A stretch of 8,613 nucleotides of DNA from Firmicutes bacterium UBA1535 (GCA_002323775.1 DCPV01000088.1:1-8613); one strand, 5' to 3'; numbered from the stretch's first letter, positions 1 through 8,356 are shown. Notes: generated by a model from the letters alone, not told the origin. Program-made: numbers and translations.

Positions 1-3000
1 GCTTTTTAAGAGAGTTTAATTCATTTATGAAAGAGCTTAAAAAGAATGAAATAGATGTATCTAAGCTTGAGGAAATAAATTTAGACAGTATAAATAGTGA
101 GCTTTTAAAAAGAAAGCTTGCCGATATAATCAAAATCTATAAAAAAATGGAGCTTGAAACAGAAGATAAATTTTTTGATGATGAGGATAAAACTAAATTT
201 TTTATTGGTAAAATAGATAATTCTAAGATAATTAAAAACTCCTATATCTATATAGATAATTTTGAAAGCTTATCAGTTCAGAGATTGAATGTAGTAAGGA
301 AATTGATTGAAAATTCAAAAGGCGTAGCTATTTCAATAAATCTTGATAATAGATGCCTTGAGAACATTGAAGCGATTGATGATTATGAAGTGTTTAAGCT
401 AACTCATGATACTTATGTACAATTTAGAAACTTAGCAGTAGAAATAGGTGTAAAGCCTCAAATAATAAAGCTTGATAAAAGCTTTGTAGACAACAAAGAA
501 ATTAAAGCTATTGATGAAAATATGTTTACAGCACCTGCACTTAAATATAAATATTCCGAAGATTTAAAAAGTGTACAAGCTTTTTCATCTATGAATACAT
601 ATACAGAAATTGAAAATGTATGCAGAAAAATTCTTGGACTTGTGCGAGATAAGGGCTATAGATACAAGGATATAGCTGTTGTAAGCTCAGCGATGGACAC
701 GTATAGTAAAAATATTCAAAAGCTTTTTATGCAGTACGATATACCTGTTTTTATAGATTTAAAAAAAGATATAATGAATAATCCGCTGATTAGATACATT
801 TTATCTATGCTTGATATGTTTAATTTTAATTTCAAGCATCAAAATGTATTTGAATGTCTAAAAACCGGCTTTTTAGACTTTGATTATGCTGAGGTTGATA
901 AGCTGGAAAATTACGCTTTAGAATTTGGCATAGAGGGTAATAAGTGGTTTAGACCATTTAAACATAAAGGTGAGGATATAATTATAGATGAGGATATATC
1001 TCAAGATGAGGCTGAAATTTTAGAGGGTGAGAATAAGAAAAAAAATATCAAATATTATGAAAAGCTTCGAAAAAGATTTGCTGATAATTTTGGAAAGTTA
1101 AGAAAAGAATTTTCAAAACTAAAAACAGCCGAGGATATTACTATATTTTTATATAATCGCTTTAAAGAGCATGATGTTTTAAAAAGTATTGAAAACAAAG
1201 TAAATGAGTTCAGAAAAAATAGATTGTATGAATTATCATTAATAAATGCTCAGGTTTGGAACATAGTGATAGAAATTTTTGAGCAAATTACATTAACTTC
1301 TAAGGATGTTGAGATAACACCAATTCAATATAGAAAAATTTTAGAAGCAGGACTTTGTGAGATAGAGCTTAGCATCATACCTCCTACACTGGACAAGGTA
1401 GTTGCAGGGGATTTAGACAGAGCATTTATCAATAATTACAAGGCAGTATTTTTAATAGGTGCAAATGAGGGTGTTTTGCTTGCCGGGGGTGAAGATAAGG
1501 GGCTTTTGCTTGATGAAGAAAAGGACAGCTTAAATATTCTTGGCTTGAAATTGCAAAATACAAGCACTTATAATGCTTATAAAGAAAAGCATTTTTTGTA
1601 TAAAGTTCTTACAAAACCTAAGGACTATTTATTTATAAGCTATGCTCTAAGCACTATCGAGGGCAGGTCTTTGCAGTCATCTATGTATATTGACAGGCTT
1701 AGTCAAATATTTGTTAATCTAAAAATTGAAAGTGATTTATGCAATAATGATGATTTGAATTTTGTAATGACTAAAAAATCAACTTTAGAGGTGCTTATAG
1801 AAAGGCTTAGAGAGTATATTGAAGGAAAGCCACTGTCAGAGCTTTGGAAGAACGTATATAGCTGGTATAAGCAAAATAGTGAAGAATTATCATATATAAT
1901 TGATAGTGGACTTGACTATAAAAACGTAGTTGAAAATATTAGAAATACTGATATAGATAAATTATATGGAGAGAGCTTGACAATGTCCGTTTCTAAGCTT
2001 GAAAACTTTGCCTCATGCCCTTTTAAATTCTTTTTAGATTTTGGGATAAAGCCATTTGAAAGAAAAGAACTTAAAATAGAATATTATGATATAGGAAATA
2101 TTTTCCATGACTGTATAGAGAAATTTACTAAGCTGATAATTGCTAAAGATGCAGGAGATAAGTCGTCAAATAATGGGGTTAAAGCTGAATTTATAGATGT
2201 CAAGCTGGTAGATAAAGAGAATGTAAGTAAGCATATGGAAAATTGCATTGATGAAGTTTTGGAAAGAAATCTTTCTGACAACAATGCACTTGAATACAGT
2301 GAAAGAAATAAATACATAAAAGAAAAAATAAAAAGGCTTTTAGACAGAGCAGCATGGACTATGGTTAGTCAGCTTAAAAAGGGAAATTTTGAGCCTAAAT
2401 TTACAGAATTTGAAATAAAAAGCACCTTGGATACAGATAATTTGACTCTTGCTAAAAATGAAGCTGTGTCAGAAATGTCAAAGAAATTATCTATAGAGGG
2501 AAGAATTGATAGAATTGATATTTTTGAAGATGATGACAATGTATATATAAACATAGTTGATTATAAATCCTCAAAAAAAGATATAGTTCTGAGTGATGTT
2601 ATGAGTGGCTTGCAATTACAGTTATTTATGTATATGTCTTCAATAATAAAGAATGGCATAGTTGAAAAAGATACGAGCCTTGGAGTAAATGAACTTAGCC
2701 CTAAAATTGGAGGAGCATTTTATTTTGATATAGATGATCCATTTATAGATGCAGATAATACTGCAACGGATTCATATGAAGACGAAATATTTAGAGAGCT
2801 TTCACTTAGAGGATATGTGCTTGAAGATATGAAAGTTATAGAAAATATAGACAGTGAAATTAAAAACACAAAGTCATCAAATGTAATTCCTGTAGCCTTA
2901 AAAACAGATGGTAGCTTGACAAAAACCTCAAAGGCACTAAATGACGATGAGTACAGGCTAGTTTTGGACAAGGTTGATTCTATAGCTACAGAGCTTTCAA

Positions 3001-3203
3001 ATGAAATTTTGAAAGGCAAAATAAATATAAATCCGTACAGGAAAGATTTGAATAAAACTCCTTGCAGTTATTGCAGTTACAGAACAGTTTGCCAATTTGA
3101 TTCCTCGATAGATGGTAATAAATACAGATATATTAAAAAGGTAAGTAAAGATGAAATAATAAGCAATTTAATGATTGAGAGTGAAAAGAATATTAAAAAG
3201 TAA
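1..3203 (+). CDS. addB: ATP-dependent helicase/deoxyribonuclease subunit B (AddB), 5'-truncated by the window edge
   Basis: AddB is the partner of AddA in the cytoplasmic helicase-nuclease that resects double-strand breaks. In the Bacillus enzyme its nuclease cuts the 5'-ended strand and its inactive helicase domain reads Chi. Residues here count from the ATG at 27. Helicase-like segments are seen at 475-481 (FLIGANEG) and 538-553 (SYALSTIEGR...). The RecB-type nuclease follows: H694, the GRIDRID segment 825-831, D845 and K847 in VDYKS, and Q863 in LQLQLFMY. Four cysteines match the iron-sulfur cluster: C664 (CPFKFF), then C1013, C1016 and C1022 (C-x2-C-x5-C). The frame stays open upstream of 27 (FLREFNSF), no ribosome binding site precedes that ATG, and the protein is roughly 110-140 residues short compared with B. 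subtilis AddB. The true start and Walker A loop therefore lie before the window. addA follows after 103 bases. No frameshift or missing catalytic residue is visible. Confidence 0.97.
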   Translation, partial: FLREFNSFMKELKKNEIDVSKLEEINLDSINSELLKRKLADIIKIYKKMELETEDKFFDDEDKTKFFIGKIDNSKIIKNSYIYIDNFESLSVQRLNVVRKLIENSKGVAISINLDNRCLENIEAIDDYEVFKLTHDTYVQFRNLAVEIGVKPQIIKLDKSFVDNKEIKAIDENMFTAPALKYKYSEDLKSVQAFSSMNTYTEIENVCRKILGLVRDKGYRYKDIAVVSSAMDTYSKNIQKLFMQYDIPVFIDLKKDIMNNPLIRYILSMLDMFNFNFKHQNVFECLKTGFLDFDYAEVDKLENYALEFGIEGNKWFRPFKHKGEDIIIDEDISQDEAEILEGENKKKNIKYYEKLRKRFADNFGKLRKEFSKLKTAEDITIFLYNRFKEHDVLKSIENKVNEFRKNRLYELSLINAQVWNIVIEIFEQITLTSKDVEITPIQYRKILEAGLCEIELSIIPPTLDKVVAGDLDRAFINNYKAVFLIGANEGVLLAGGEDKGLLLDEEKDSLNILGLKLQNTSTYNAYKEKHFLYKVLTKPKDYLFISYALSTIEGRSLQSSMYIDRLSQIFVNLKIESDLCNNDDLNFVMTKKSTLEVLIERLREYIEGKPLSELWKNVYSWYKQNSEELSYIIDSGLDYKNVVENIRNTDIDKLYGESLTMSVSKLENFASCPFKFFLDFGIKPFERKELKIEYYDIGNIFHDCIEKFTKLIIAKDAGDKSSNNGVKAEFIDVKLVDKENVSKHMENCIDEVLERNLSDNNALEYSERNKYIKEKIKRLLDRAAWTMVSQLKKGNFEPKFTEFEIKSTLDTDNLTLAKNEAVSEMSKKLSIEGRIDRIDIFEDDDNVYINIVDYKSSKKDIVLSDVMSGLQLQLFMYMSSIIKNGIVEKDTSLGVNELSPKIGGAFYFDIDDPFIDADNTATDSYEDEIFRELSLRGYVLEDMKVIENIDSEIKNTKSSNVIPVALKTDGSLTKTSKALNDDEYRLVLDKVDSIATELSNEILKGKININPYRKDLNKTPCSYCSYRTVCQFDSSIDGNKYRYIKKVSKDEIISNLMIESEKNIKK

Positions 3204-3237
3204 TTTTAACAAGAAATTAAATTATAAGTATTAGGAA

Positions 3238-3300
3238 ATGATTTTAATCAATATTTTAATGAAGAATATAGTGGCGGAATTAGATAAAGTAACGAGGTGA
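3238..3300 (+). other. Possible 20-codon leader ORF upstream of addA
   Basis: A short open frame, ATG to TGA, encodes MILINILMKNIVAELDKVTR. Its TGA is the last three bases of the GAGGTGA that serves as the addA ribosome binding site, so ribosomes finishing here would stop 6 bases before the addA ATG. It lies in the same frame as addA, separated by this TGA and two sense codons. Against it: the only purine run (AGGA at 3233-3236) is too close to the ATG at 3238, and the internal ATG at 3259 has no Shine-Dalgarno. The peptide matches nothing I recognise. It may be a chance ORF; a role in translational coupling is inference only. Confidence 0.2.
3294..3300 (+). promoter_or_regulatory. Ribosome binding site of addA
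   Basis: GAGGTGA lies 6 bases before the ATG at 3307, close to the consensus and at good spacing. The TGA within it is also an in-frame stop, which rules out any addA start further upstream and fixes 3307 as the start. Confidence 0.85.
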
Positions 3301-3306
3301 AGTTTA

Positions 3307-6300
3307 ATGAATTGGAATAGCAATCAGCAAAAGGTAATAGATACAAGAGATAAAAACATACTTGTTTCAGCTGCGGCAGGCTCTGGAAAAACTGCTGTTT
3401 TAGTTGAGAGAATAATAACTTTAGTCAGAGATAATAAAGAGAGCATAGAATCTTTTTTGATTGTGACCTTTACCAATGCTGCCGCTTCAGGAATGAAACA
3501 GAAAATTCAAAAGGCCTTGTATAAAGCTTTGGAAAATGAGAGCAATAAACACATTAGAAATCAACTGAATCTATTAAGTAAGGCTAATATTTCAACAATA
3601 CACTCATTTTGTATAGATGTGTTAAGAAAGAATTTTCACGTGCTTGGAATTGATCCAAACTTTAGAATTGGTGACCCTAATGAGTGCCAAATATTATTAA
3701 ATGATGCAATAGATGAAGTCCTTGAAAGTGCTTATGCAAAAAAGAGTGATGATTTCGTACAGCTGGTAGAATGCTTTACAAGTAATCGTGCAGATGCTGA
3801 ATTGGTTGATATAATAAAAGATACATATTACTTTATCCAAAGCTTTCCAAATCCATTAGAGTGGCTTGAAAATTCAGTAAATATGCTGAAATTGACAAAA
3901 GAAGAACTTGAAAATTCTGATTGGCTCAAGGTTATAAATAAAAATATAACTACCTTTTTAGAGGGGGCGAAAGAATCATTAGAGGATTGTAAATCAATCT
4001 GTAGAGAAGCTGGAGGACCACTTGCATATATTGATGCTATATTAGCTGATTTAGATAATGTAGAATTATTAAAATCGTCATTGAACAAAAGCTTTGAAGA
4101 TTTTATAAACAATTTATACGCTATGTCTCATCCAAGACTTGCCTCAATACGTGGAAAGTCAAAGGACGAGCTTGACGAGCAAAAAATAGAAGAAGTAAAA
4201 CAAATACGTGAAGAATATAAAAAAATAATTGATAGCATTAAAAAACTTATACCGAATAGAAGTATGGAAGAATTTGCAGAAGCAATAAGCTATATGCAGC
4301 CTCCTATGCTTGCTTTGTATGAATTAGTTAGGGAATTGGTGCTTGAATTTAGCGAGAAAAAAGCAGAGAAAGCTATAGTTGATTTTAATGATGTGGAGCA
4401 TCTTGCTCTCGTTGCCTTGTCAAATAATGATATAGGTGAATTTTACAGGAATAAGTTCAAGTTTATTTTTGTTGATGAATATCAAGACAGCAATCAAATT
4501 CAAGAGACCTTGCTAGGCAAAATAAAAAGAGAAAACAATATGTTTATGGTTGGAGATTCTAAGCAAAGCATATATAAATTTAGATTAGCAGATGTTAGCT
4601 TGATAAATTCAAAAATGGAAACTTACAAGGTAGATTGCGAGTCAGAAAAAGACATAAATCAAAGAATAGACTTAAATCATAATTATAGAAGCAGAAAAGA
4701 AATTTTACAAGCTACCAACTATATATTTGAAAAAATTATGTCTAAAGAGCTTGGCGAGATAAATTATGACAGCTCTGTATTTTTAAATGTAGGAATGGAA
4801 TTTGAATCTAAAGATGAGGATTTTGTTGAATTAAATATCATAGATACAAGCTTGAAAGAAGTTGATAAAAGCTCTAACAATGAAATCGTAGACTTAGACG
4901 TAATAGATGAATATGAGCTTTATGATAAAGCTAAATTTAGAAACCAAGACAACACTTACAATCAAGATGAGCCTGCCAATCAAGACGAACTTAGTGTTGA
5001 AATTGAAGCAATGGGAACTGCTGAGGCAGAGGCATTTTTTGCTGTTAATAAAATTAAAGAATTGCTGATGCGAGAAACATATCACCCAAAAACAAACGAA
5101 TTTAAGCCTATAGAATACAAGGATATAGTAATACTTCTGCGTTCAGTATCAAATTGGTCTGGTATATTTGAAGAAATCTTTTTTAATGAGGGCGTACCTT
5201 TTTATTCTGATACAGGTACAGGATATTTTGAAACAATTGAAATTCAGATAATGATTAATTTTCTAAAGCTTATAGATAATATAAGGCAGGATATACCTCT
5301 GCTTAGCATAATGCGTTCTCCTATAGGCAAATTTACTACACAGGAGCTAATAGAAATAAGGATTAAGTCACCTAAAACTGCATTTATAGATGCACTATAT
5401 ATTTATAAAAATACAGAAAATGATAGTTTATCCGAAAAGATTAGGCTCTTTATAGACTTGATTGAAAAATATAAAAAAGAGGGCAGATATATAAAGCTAA
5501 ACGACCTTATTTGGAGTATGCTCATAGAAACAGATTACTATTATTTTGTTGCTGCATTGCCTAATGGAAAAATGAGACAAGCAAATTTACGTCTGTTGAC
5601 AGATAAAGCACAGGAATATGAAAAAACCTCAATGACAGGACTATATAATTTTTTGAAATATATAGATAAGCTGAAGCTCTCAAAGGGAGATGATGCAACA
5701 GCAAAAATACTCGGAGAAAATGACAATGTAGTAAGACTTATGACGATACATAAAAGTAAGGGATTAGAATTTCCGGTAGTTTTGTTATGTGGTCTGGGTA
5801 AAAAATTTAATATGATGGATGTATCAAAAAATATTTTAAAGCATAAAACATATGGATTAGCTCCTAAATACATTAATCCAAAGCTTAGAATTTACAAGGA
5901 AACCTTGCCACGAATTGCACTTAAAAACGTAGCAAAGATAGAGACCTTATCAGAAGAAATGAGGATTTTGTATGTTGCTCTCACAAGAGCAGTAGACAAG
6001 CTGATTTTGTGCGGAACTGTAAAAGGTGCAGATAAAAGAGCTAAAAAATGGAAAAGAGGAACAAGCCATTATAATCTATACAGCTCTAATTCTTATTTGG
6101 ATTGGATATGCAATTCTTTGTATAATCATAAGGATGCCCATGTTCTTCGAGAACTTGTAGGCGATGATAATTGCGATATTAAGACAGATAATTTTAATTC
6201 GAGCTGGCATATAAATATTTTATCTTTATCAGATATCAATTATAATGTCAAAGATATAAATTTTGATAAAGAGCTTAAAATCAGTGAAATTAAAAGCTTT

Positions 6301-7041
6301 GCAAATCAAAATTATGGTGAGAAGGTACAGGAAATAGACAGACGCCTTAGCTTTGAATATAAATATAAGAAATCTGTTAATGTACCGACAAAATTATCAG
6401 TAACTGATATGAAAAACTTAAATAATGATACTAAGAATATAGAAAATGTAAAATACAATATACCGAAACTTTCTGACATACCTATATTTAAAGAAAAAAA
6501 CATTGAATTTACAAAGGCTGAGATTGGTACAATAACTCACTATGTTATGCAGCACCTTAATATAAGTGCAAAGCTAAACATTGATGAAATTACAAATCAA
6601 GTAAATAAAATGGTTGATGACAAATTGTTAAGTTCAGAAGAAGCTTCGGTTGTCAACATAAAACAGATATTAGATTTTTTTGAATCTGATATTGGAAAGA
6701 GAATGTTAAAATCCGAAACAATAAAAAGAGAAATTCCGTTTGTTATAAAAAAACGAGCAAATGACGTGATTAAAGCCTTAAATGAGGATGACAACATTCT
6801 TATACAGGGTATAATCGACTGCTATTTTTATGAAAATGATGATATAGTTTTAATTGACTATAAAACCGATACAGTGCATGATAATAAAGATTTTAAAAAA
6901 TCTCTGGAAATAATTAAGTCAAGATACTCAACACAAATACTTGCGTATAAAGAAGCCTTAGAAACATTGACTAAAAAGAGAGTTAAAGAGTCATATTTGT
7001 ACTTGTTTGATGTTAATATGCAAATTAAAATAGAAAATTAA
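3307..7041 (+). CDS. addA: ATP-dependent helicase/nuclease subunit A (AddA)
   Basis: AddA is the motor and one of the two nucleases of AddAB: a 3'-5' superfamily 1A helicase that unwinds broken DNA ends and, in the Bacillus enzyme, degrades the 3'-ended strand until Chi. At 1244 residues it has the normal family length. Helicase motifs appear in order: Q7; Walker A 22-29 (AAAGSGKT); TFTNAAA; STIHSFC; Walker B DEYQD at 390-394; GDSKQSIYKFR at 416-426; NHNYRSR; TIHKSKGLEFP at 813-823; and LYVALTRA with R894. The C-terminal RecB-type nuclease shows G1074/H1078 (GTITH), D1171 (QGIID), D1184 and K1186 (IDYKTD), and Q1210 with Y1214 (QILAY). All key residues are present. An unusual acidic, low-complexity insertion at about 525-565 separates the helicase motifs and carries three tandem NQD hexapeptides. 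The gene follows addB after 103 bases, a looser arrangement than the tightly packed addBA pairs of many Firmicutes; co-transcription remains likely. Confidence 0.98.
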   Translation: MNWNSNQQKVIDTRDKNILVSAAAGSGKTAVLVERIITLVRDNKESIESFLIVTFTNAAASGMKQKIQKALYKALENESNKHIRNQLNLLSKANISTIHSFCIDVLRKNFHVLGIDPNFRIGDPNECQILLNDAIDEVLESAYAKKSDDFVQLVECFTSNRADAELVDIIKDTYYFIQSFPNPLEWLENSVNMLKLTKEELENSDWLKVINKNITTFLEGAKESLEDCKSICREAGGPLAYIDAILADLDNVELLKSSLNKSFEDFINNLYAMSHPRLASIRGKSKDELDEQKIEEVKQIREEYKKIIDSIKKLIPNRSMEEFAEAISYMQPPMLALYELVRELVLEFSEKKAEKAIVDFNDVEHLALVALSNNDIGEFYRNKFKFIFVDEYQDSNQIQETLLGKIKRENNMFMVGDSKQSIYKFRLADVSLINSKMETYKVDCESEKDINQRIDLNHNYRSRKEILQATNYIFEKIMSKELGEINYDSSVFLNVGMEFESKDEDFVELNIIDTSLKEVDKSSNNEIVDLDVIDEYELYDKAKFRNQDNTYNQDEPANQDELSVEIEAMGTAEAEAFFAVNKIKELLMRETYHPKTNEFKPIEYKDIVILLRSVSNWSGIFEEIFFNEGVPFYSDTGTGYFETIEIQIMINFLKLIDNIRQDIPLLSIMRSPIGKFTTQELIEIRIKSPKTAFIDALYIYKNTENDSLSEKIRLFIDLIEKYKKEGRYIKLNDLIWSMLIETDYYYFVAALPNGKMRQANLRLLTDKAQEYEKTSMTGLYNFLKYIDKLKLSKGDDATAKILGENDNVVRLMTIHKSKGLEFPVVLLCGLGKKFNMMDVSKNILKHKTYGLAPKYINPKLRIYKETLPRIALKNVAKIETLSEEMRILYVALTRAVDKLILCGTVKGADKRAKKWKRGTSHYNLYSSNSYLDWICNSLYNHKDAHVLRELVGDDNCDIKTDNFNSSWHINILSLSDINYNVKDINFDKELKISEIKSFANQNYGEKVQEIDRRLSFEYKYKKSVNVPTKLSVTDMKNLNNDTKNIENVKYNIPKLSDIPIFKEKNIEFTKAEIGTITHYVMQHLNISAKLNIDEITNQVNKMVDDKLLSSEEASVVNIKQILDFFESDIGKRMLKSETIKREIPFVIKKRANDVIKALNEDDNILIQGIIDCYFYENDDIVLIDYKTDTVHDNKDFKKSLEIIKSRYSTQILAYKEALETLTKKRVKESYLYLFDVNMQIKIEN
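4942..4995 (+). repeat. Three-copy 18-base tandem repeat inside addA (NQD hexapeptides)
   Basis: Three consecutive 18-base units encode NQDNTY, NQDEPA and NQDELS, with N at AddA residues 546, 552 and 558, exactly six apart. The first nine bases of each unit are nearly identical (AAYCAAGAY) and the second half has diverged, consistent with an old in-frame duplication. The unit sits in an acidic stretch just before the conserved segment that starts near VEIEAMG, where it should form a flexible surface linker rather than part of the helicase core. Confidence 0.7.
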
Positions 7042-7049
7042 AATTTGCA
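7019..7049 (+). repeat. Inverted repeat spanning the addA stop codon
   Basis: TGCAAATT at 7019-7026 and its exact reverse complement AATTTGCA at 7042-7049 enclose a 15-base A-rich loop that contains the addA stop codon. As RNA this gives an 8-bp stem with only two G-C pairs. There is no U-run after it, so it is not a standard intrinsic terminator. A further TGCAAA copy at 7073-7078 could compete for the same partner strand (6 bp). The structure is weak and may be coincidence in AT-rich DNA. Confidence 0.35.
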
Positions 7050-7065
7050 AGAAGTTTTAAAAGAT

Positions 7066-7100
7066 AAATTTATGCAAAAGAATTATATTAACATAAATTT
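7066..7100 (+). repeat. Inverted repeat in the addA-rmuC gap
   Basis: AAATTTATG at 7066-7074 and CATAAATTT at 7092-7100 are exact reverse complements, 9 bp with a 17-base loop. A T-G wobble and one A-T pair could extend the stem outward. It lies 29 bases before the rmuC ATG. The stem is almost all A-T and no U-run follows, so termination is unlikely; a protein site or chance pairing are alternatives. Confidence 0.35.
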
Positions 7101-7118
7101 GTGATGGCAGTTTTAAAA

Positions 7119-7125
7119 AAGGAGA
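7119..7125 (+). promoter_or_regulatory. Ribosome binding site of rmuC
   Basis: AAGGAGA ends 4 bases before the ATG at 7130 and is a near-perfect Shine-Dalgarno sequence. It supports 7130 as the start. The resulting protein begins directly with a membrane segment, as expected for RmuC. Confidence 0.85.
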
Positions 7126-7129
7126 CAAA

Positions 7130-8356
7130 ATGGAAACTATTATTTTAGCAGTAGCTTCGATAAGTATTGTTCTAAACCTTGTTATACTGATAAAACTATT
7201 TAGCGATAAGAAAGAGAACACATATGCTTATTTTGACAGTTTAACGACAAAAATAAATGAGCTAGAGCAAAGACAGGTTAAATCTATGCTTGAAAATAAT
7301 ATAATGATTATTGAAAAATTAGAAAAAATCTCCAATCGCATGAATAAGGATTTTATTAGCTTTCAAGAGGGTACTTCTAGGTACATAAATGAATCAAATA
7401 TTAAATTGTCTGAGAGTTTGGGCAATAATTTTAATATATTGACAAAAAGAATAGATGATAATTTAAGTAATATCAATAAAAGAGTTGATGAGAGACTTAG
7501 TGAGGGTTTCGATAAAACTAATAAGACCTTTGCCAATATTTTGGAAAGACTCTCAAAAATAGATGAAGCGCAAAAGAAAATAGATAGCTTATCTACAAAT
7601 ATTGTTTCATTACAGGACATTCTCACAGATAAAAAGAGCAGGGGGACATTTGGAGAAGTACAGCTTAACAATATTTTGATTTCAATATTTGGCGAAGCTA
7701 ATGACAAAATTTATCAAATTCAAAGAAAGTTATCAAATAACAATATTGCAGATGCTGTAGTTTATATACCTGAGCCAGTAGGAACATTGTGTATTGACTC
7801 AAAATTCCCACTTGAAAATTATCAAAGAATGATTGATAAAAACCTTTCTGAATTTGATAGAATACAAGCTGAGAAAGATTTTAAAACAAATATTAAAAAG
7901 CATATTAACGACATAAGCGATAAATACATCATAGGCGGTGAAACATCTGAACAGGCTATTATGTTTATACCGGCAGAGGCAATATTCGCTGAAATTAACG
8001 CTTATCATCAAGATTTGATTGATTATGCGAGTATAAGAAAGGTTAGACTTGCCTCTCCGACAACCTTGATGTATGTACTTTCAATTGTACAGATTATACT
8101 TAAAAATGCAGAAAGAGAAAAGTTCTCAAGCATAATTCATTCAGAGTTAAATAAGCTTGGAGATGAATTTAAAAGATATAAAACTCGTTGGGATGCTCTT
8201 GCAAAAGATATAAAGAGGGTTTCAGATGATGTTGAAAATATAAATATTACATCAAATAAAATAGAAAAAAAGTTCAACAGTATTTCAAAAGTTGAATTAG
8301 ATAGTAAAAGCATGGATTTTATAGATGATTTTGGACAGGTTGAGGAGATAGAGTAG
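7130..8356 (+). CDS. rmuC: DNA recombination protein RmuC, membrane-anchored nuclease-like protein
   Basis: RmuC proteins limit DNA inversions and rearrangements in E. coli; the domain is assigned to the PD-(D/E)XK nuclease fold, but the biochemical substrate is not well defined. The 408-residue protein is of normal length. Residues 2-23 form one hydrophobic N-terminal segment followed by charged residues, so it is probably anchored in the cytoplasmic membrane with the rest inside the cell. Residues about 35-165 are a long heptad-like coiled coil rich in Asn, Lys, Asp and Glu. The RmuC domain follows: KSRGTFGEVQL (E176), D208 before VVYIP, IDSKFPLENY (D223 and K225), the HINDISDKYI / GGETSEQAIMFIPAEAIFAEI block, and VRLASPTTLMYVL. 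The E, D and D-x-K pattern fits an intact active site. A second coiled coil closes the protein. It follows addA by 88 bases with a strong ribosome binding site and probably shares its transcript. Confidence 0.96.
   Translation: METIILAVASISIVLNLVILIKLFSDKKENTYAYFDSLTTKINELEQRQVKSMLENNIMIIEKLEKISNRMNKDFISFQEGTSRYINESNIKLSESLGNNFNILTKRIDDNLSNINKRVDERLSEGFDKTNKTFANILERLSKIDEAQKKIDSLSTNIVSLQDILTDKKSRGTFGEVQLNNILISIFGEANDKIYQIQRKLSNNNIADAVVYIPEPVGTLCIDSKFPLENYQRMIDKNLSEFDRIQAEKDFKTNIKKHINDISDKYIIGGETSEQAIMFIPAEAIFAEINAYHQDLIDYASIRKVRLASPTTLMYVLSIVQIILKNAEREKFSSIIHSELNKLGDEFKRYKTRWDALAKDIKRVSDDVENINITSNKIEKKFNSISKVELDSKSMDFIDDFGQVEEIE

Noticed and set aside
783..787. Minus-strand AGCGG, the B. subtilis Chi sequence recognised by AddAB
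   Set aside because: One five-base match has no weight, and the Chi sequence of this organism is unknown.
1038..1045. A8 run in addB as a frameshift or slippage site
   Set aside because: The frame continues intact on both sides with conserved motifs downstream, and A-runs are common in Lys-rich AT-rich genes.
2084..2317. Minus-strand ORFs inside addB (also 2369-2554 and 2720-3019)
   Set aside because: They lie antisense to conserved addB coding sequence, show Ser/Phe/Ile-rich composition typical of reverse translations of Lys/Glu/Asp-rich genes, and have no recognisable motif.
3193..3209. TTAAAA / TTTTAA hairpin at the addB stop as a terminator
   Set aside because: The six-bp stem is entirely A-T and has no following U-run; it would not terminate and is expected by chance in this composition.
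3244..3272. TTAATC and TATAGT spaced 17 bases as an addA promoter
   Set aside because: The -35 match is only three of six bases; not distinguishable from background in AT-rich DNA.
3828..6797. Minus-strand ORFs inside addA (for example 3828-4112, 5541-5873, 6597-6797)
   Set aside because: They are shadows of the intact addA frame, with no domain and no sensible gene context.
7104..7148. 14-codon ORF overlapping the rmuC start
   Set aside because: It has no ribosome binding site and runs out of frame through the strong rmuC Shine-Dalgarno; most likely chance.
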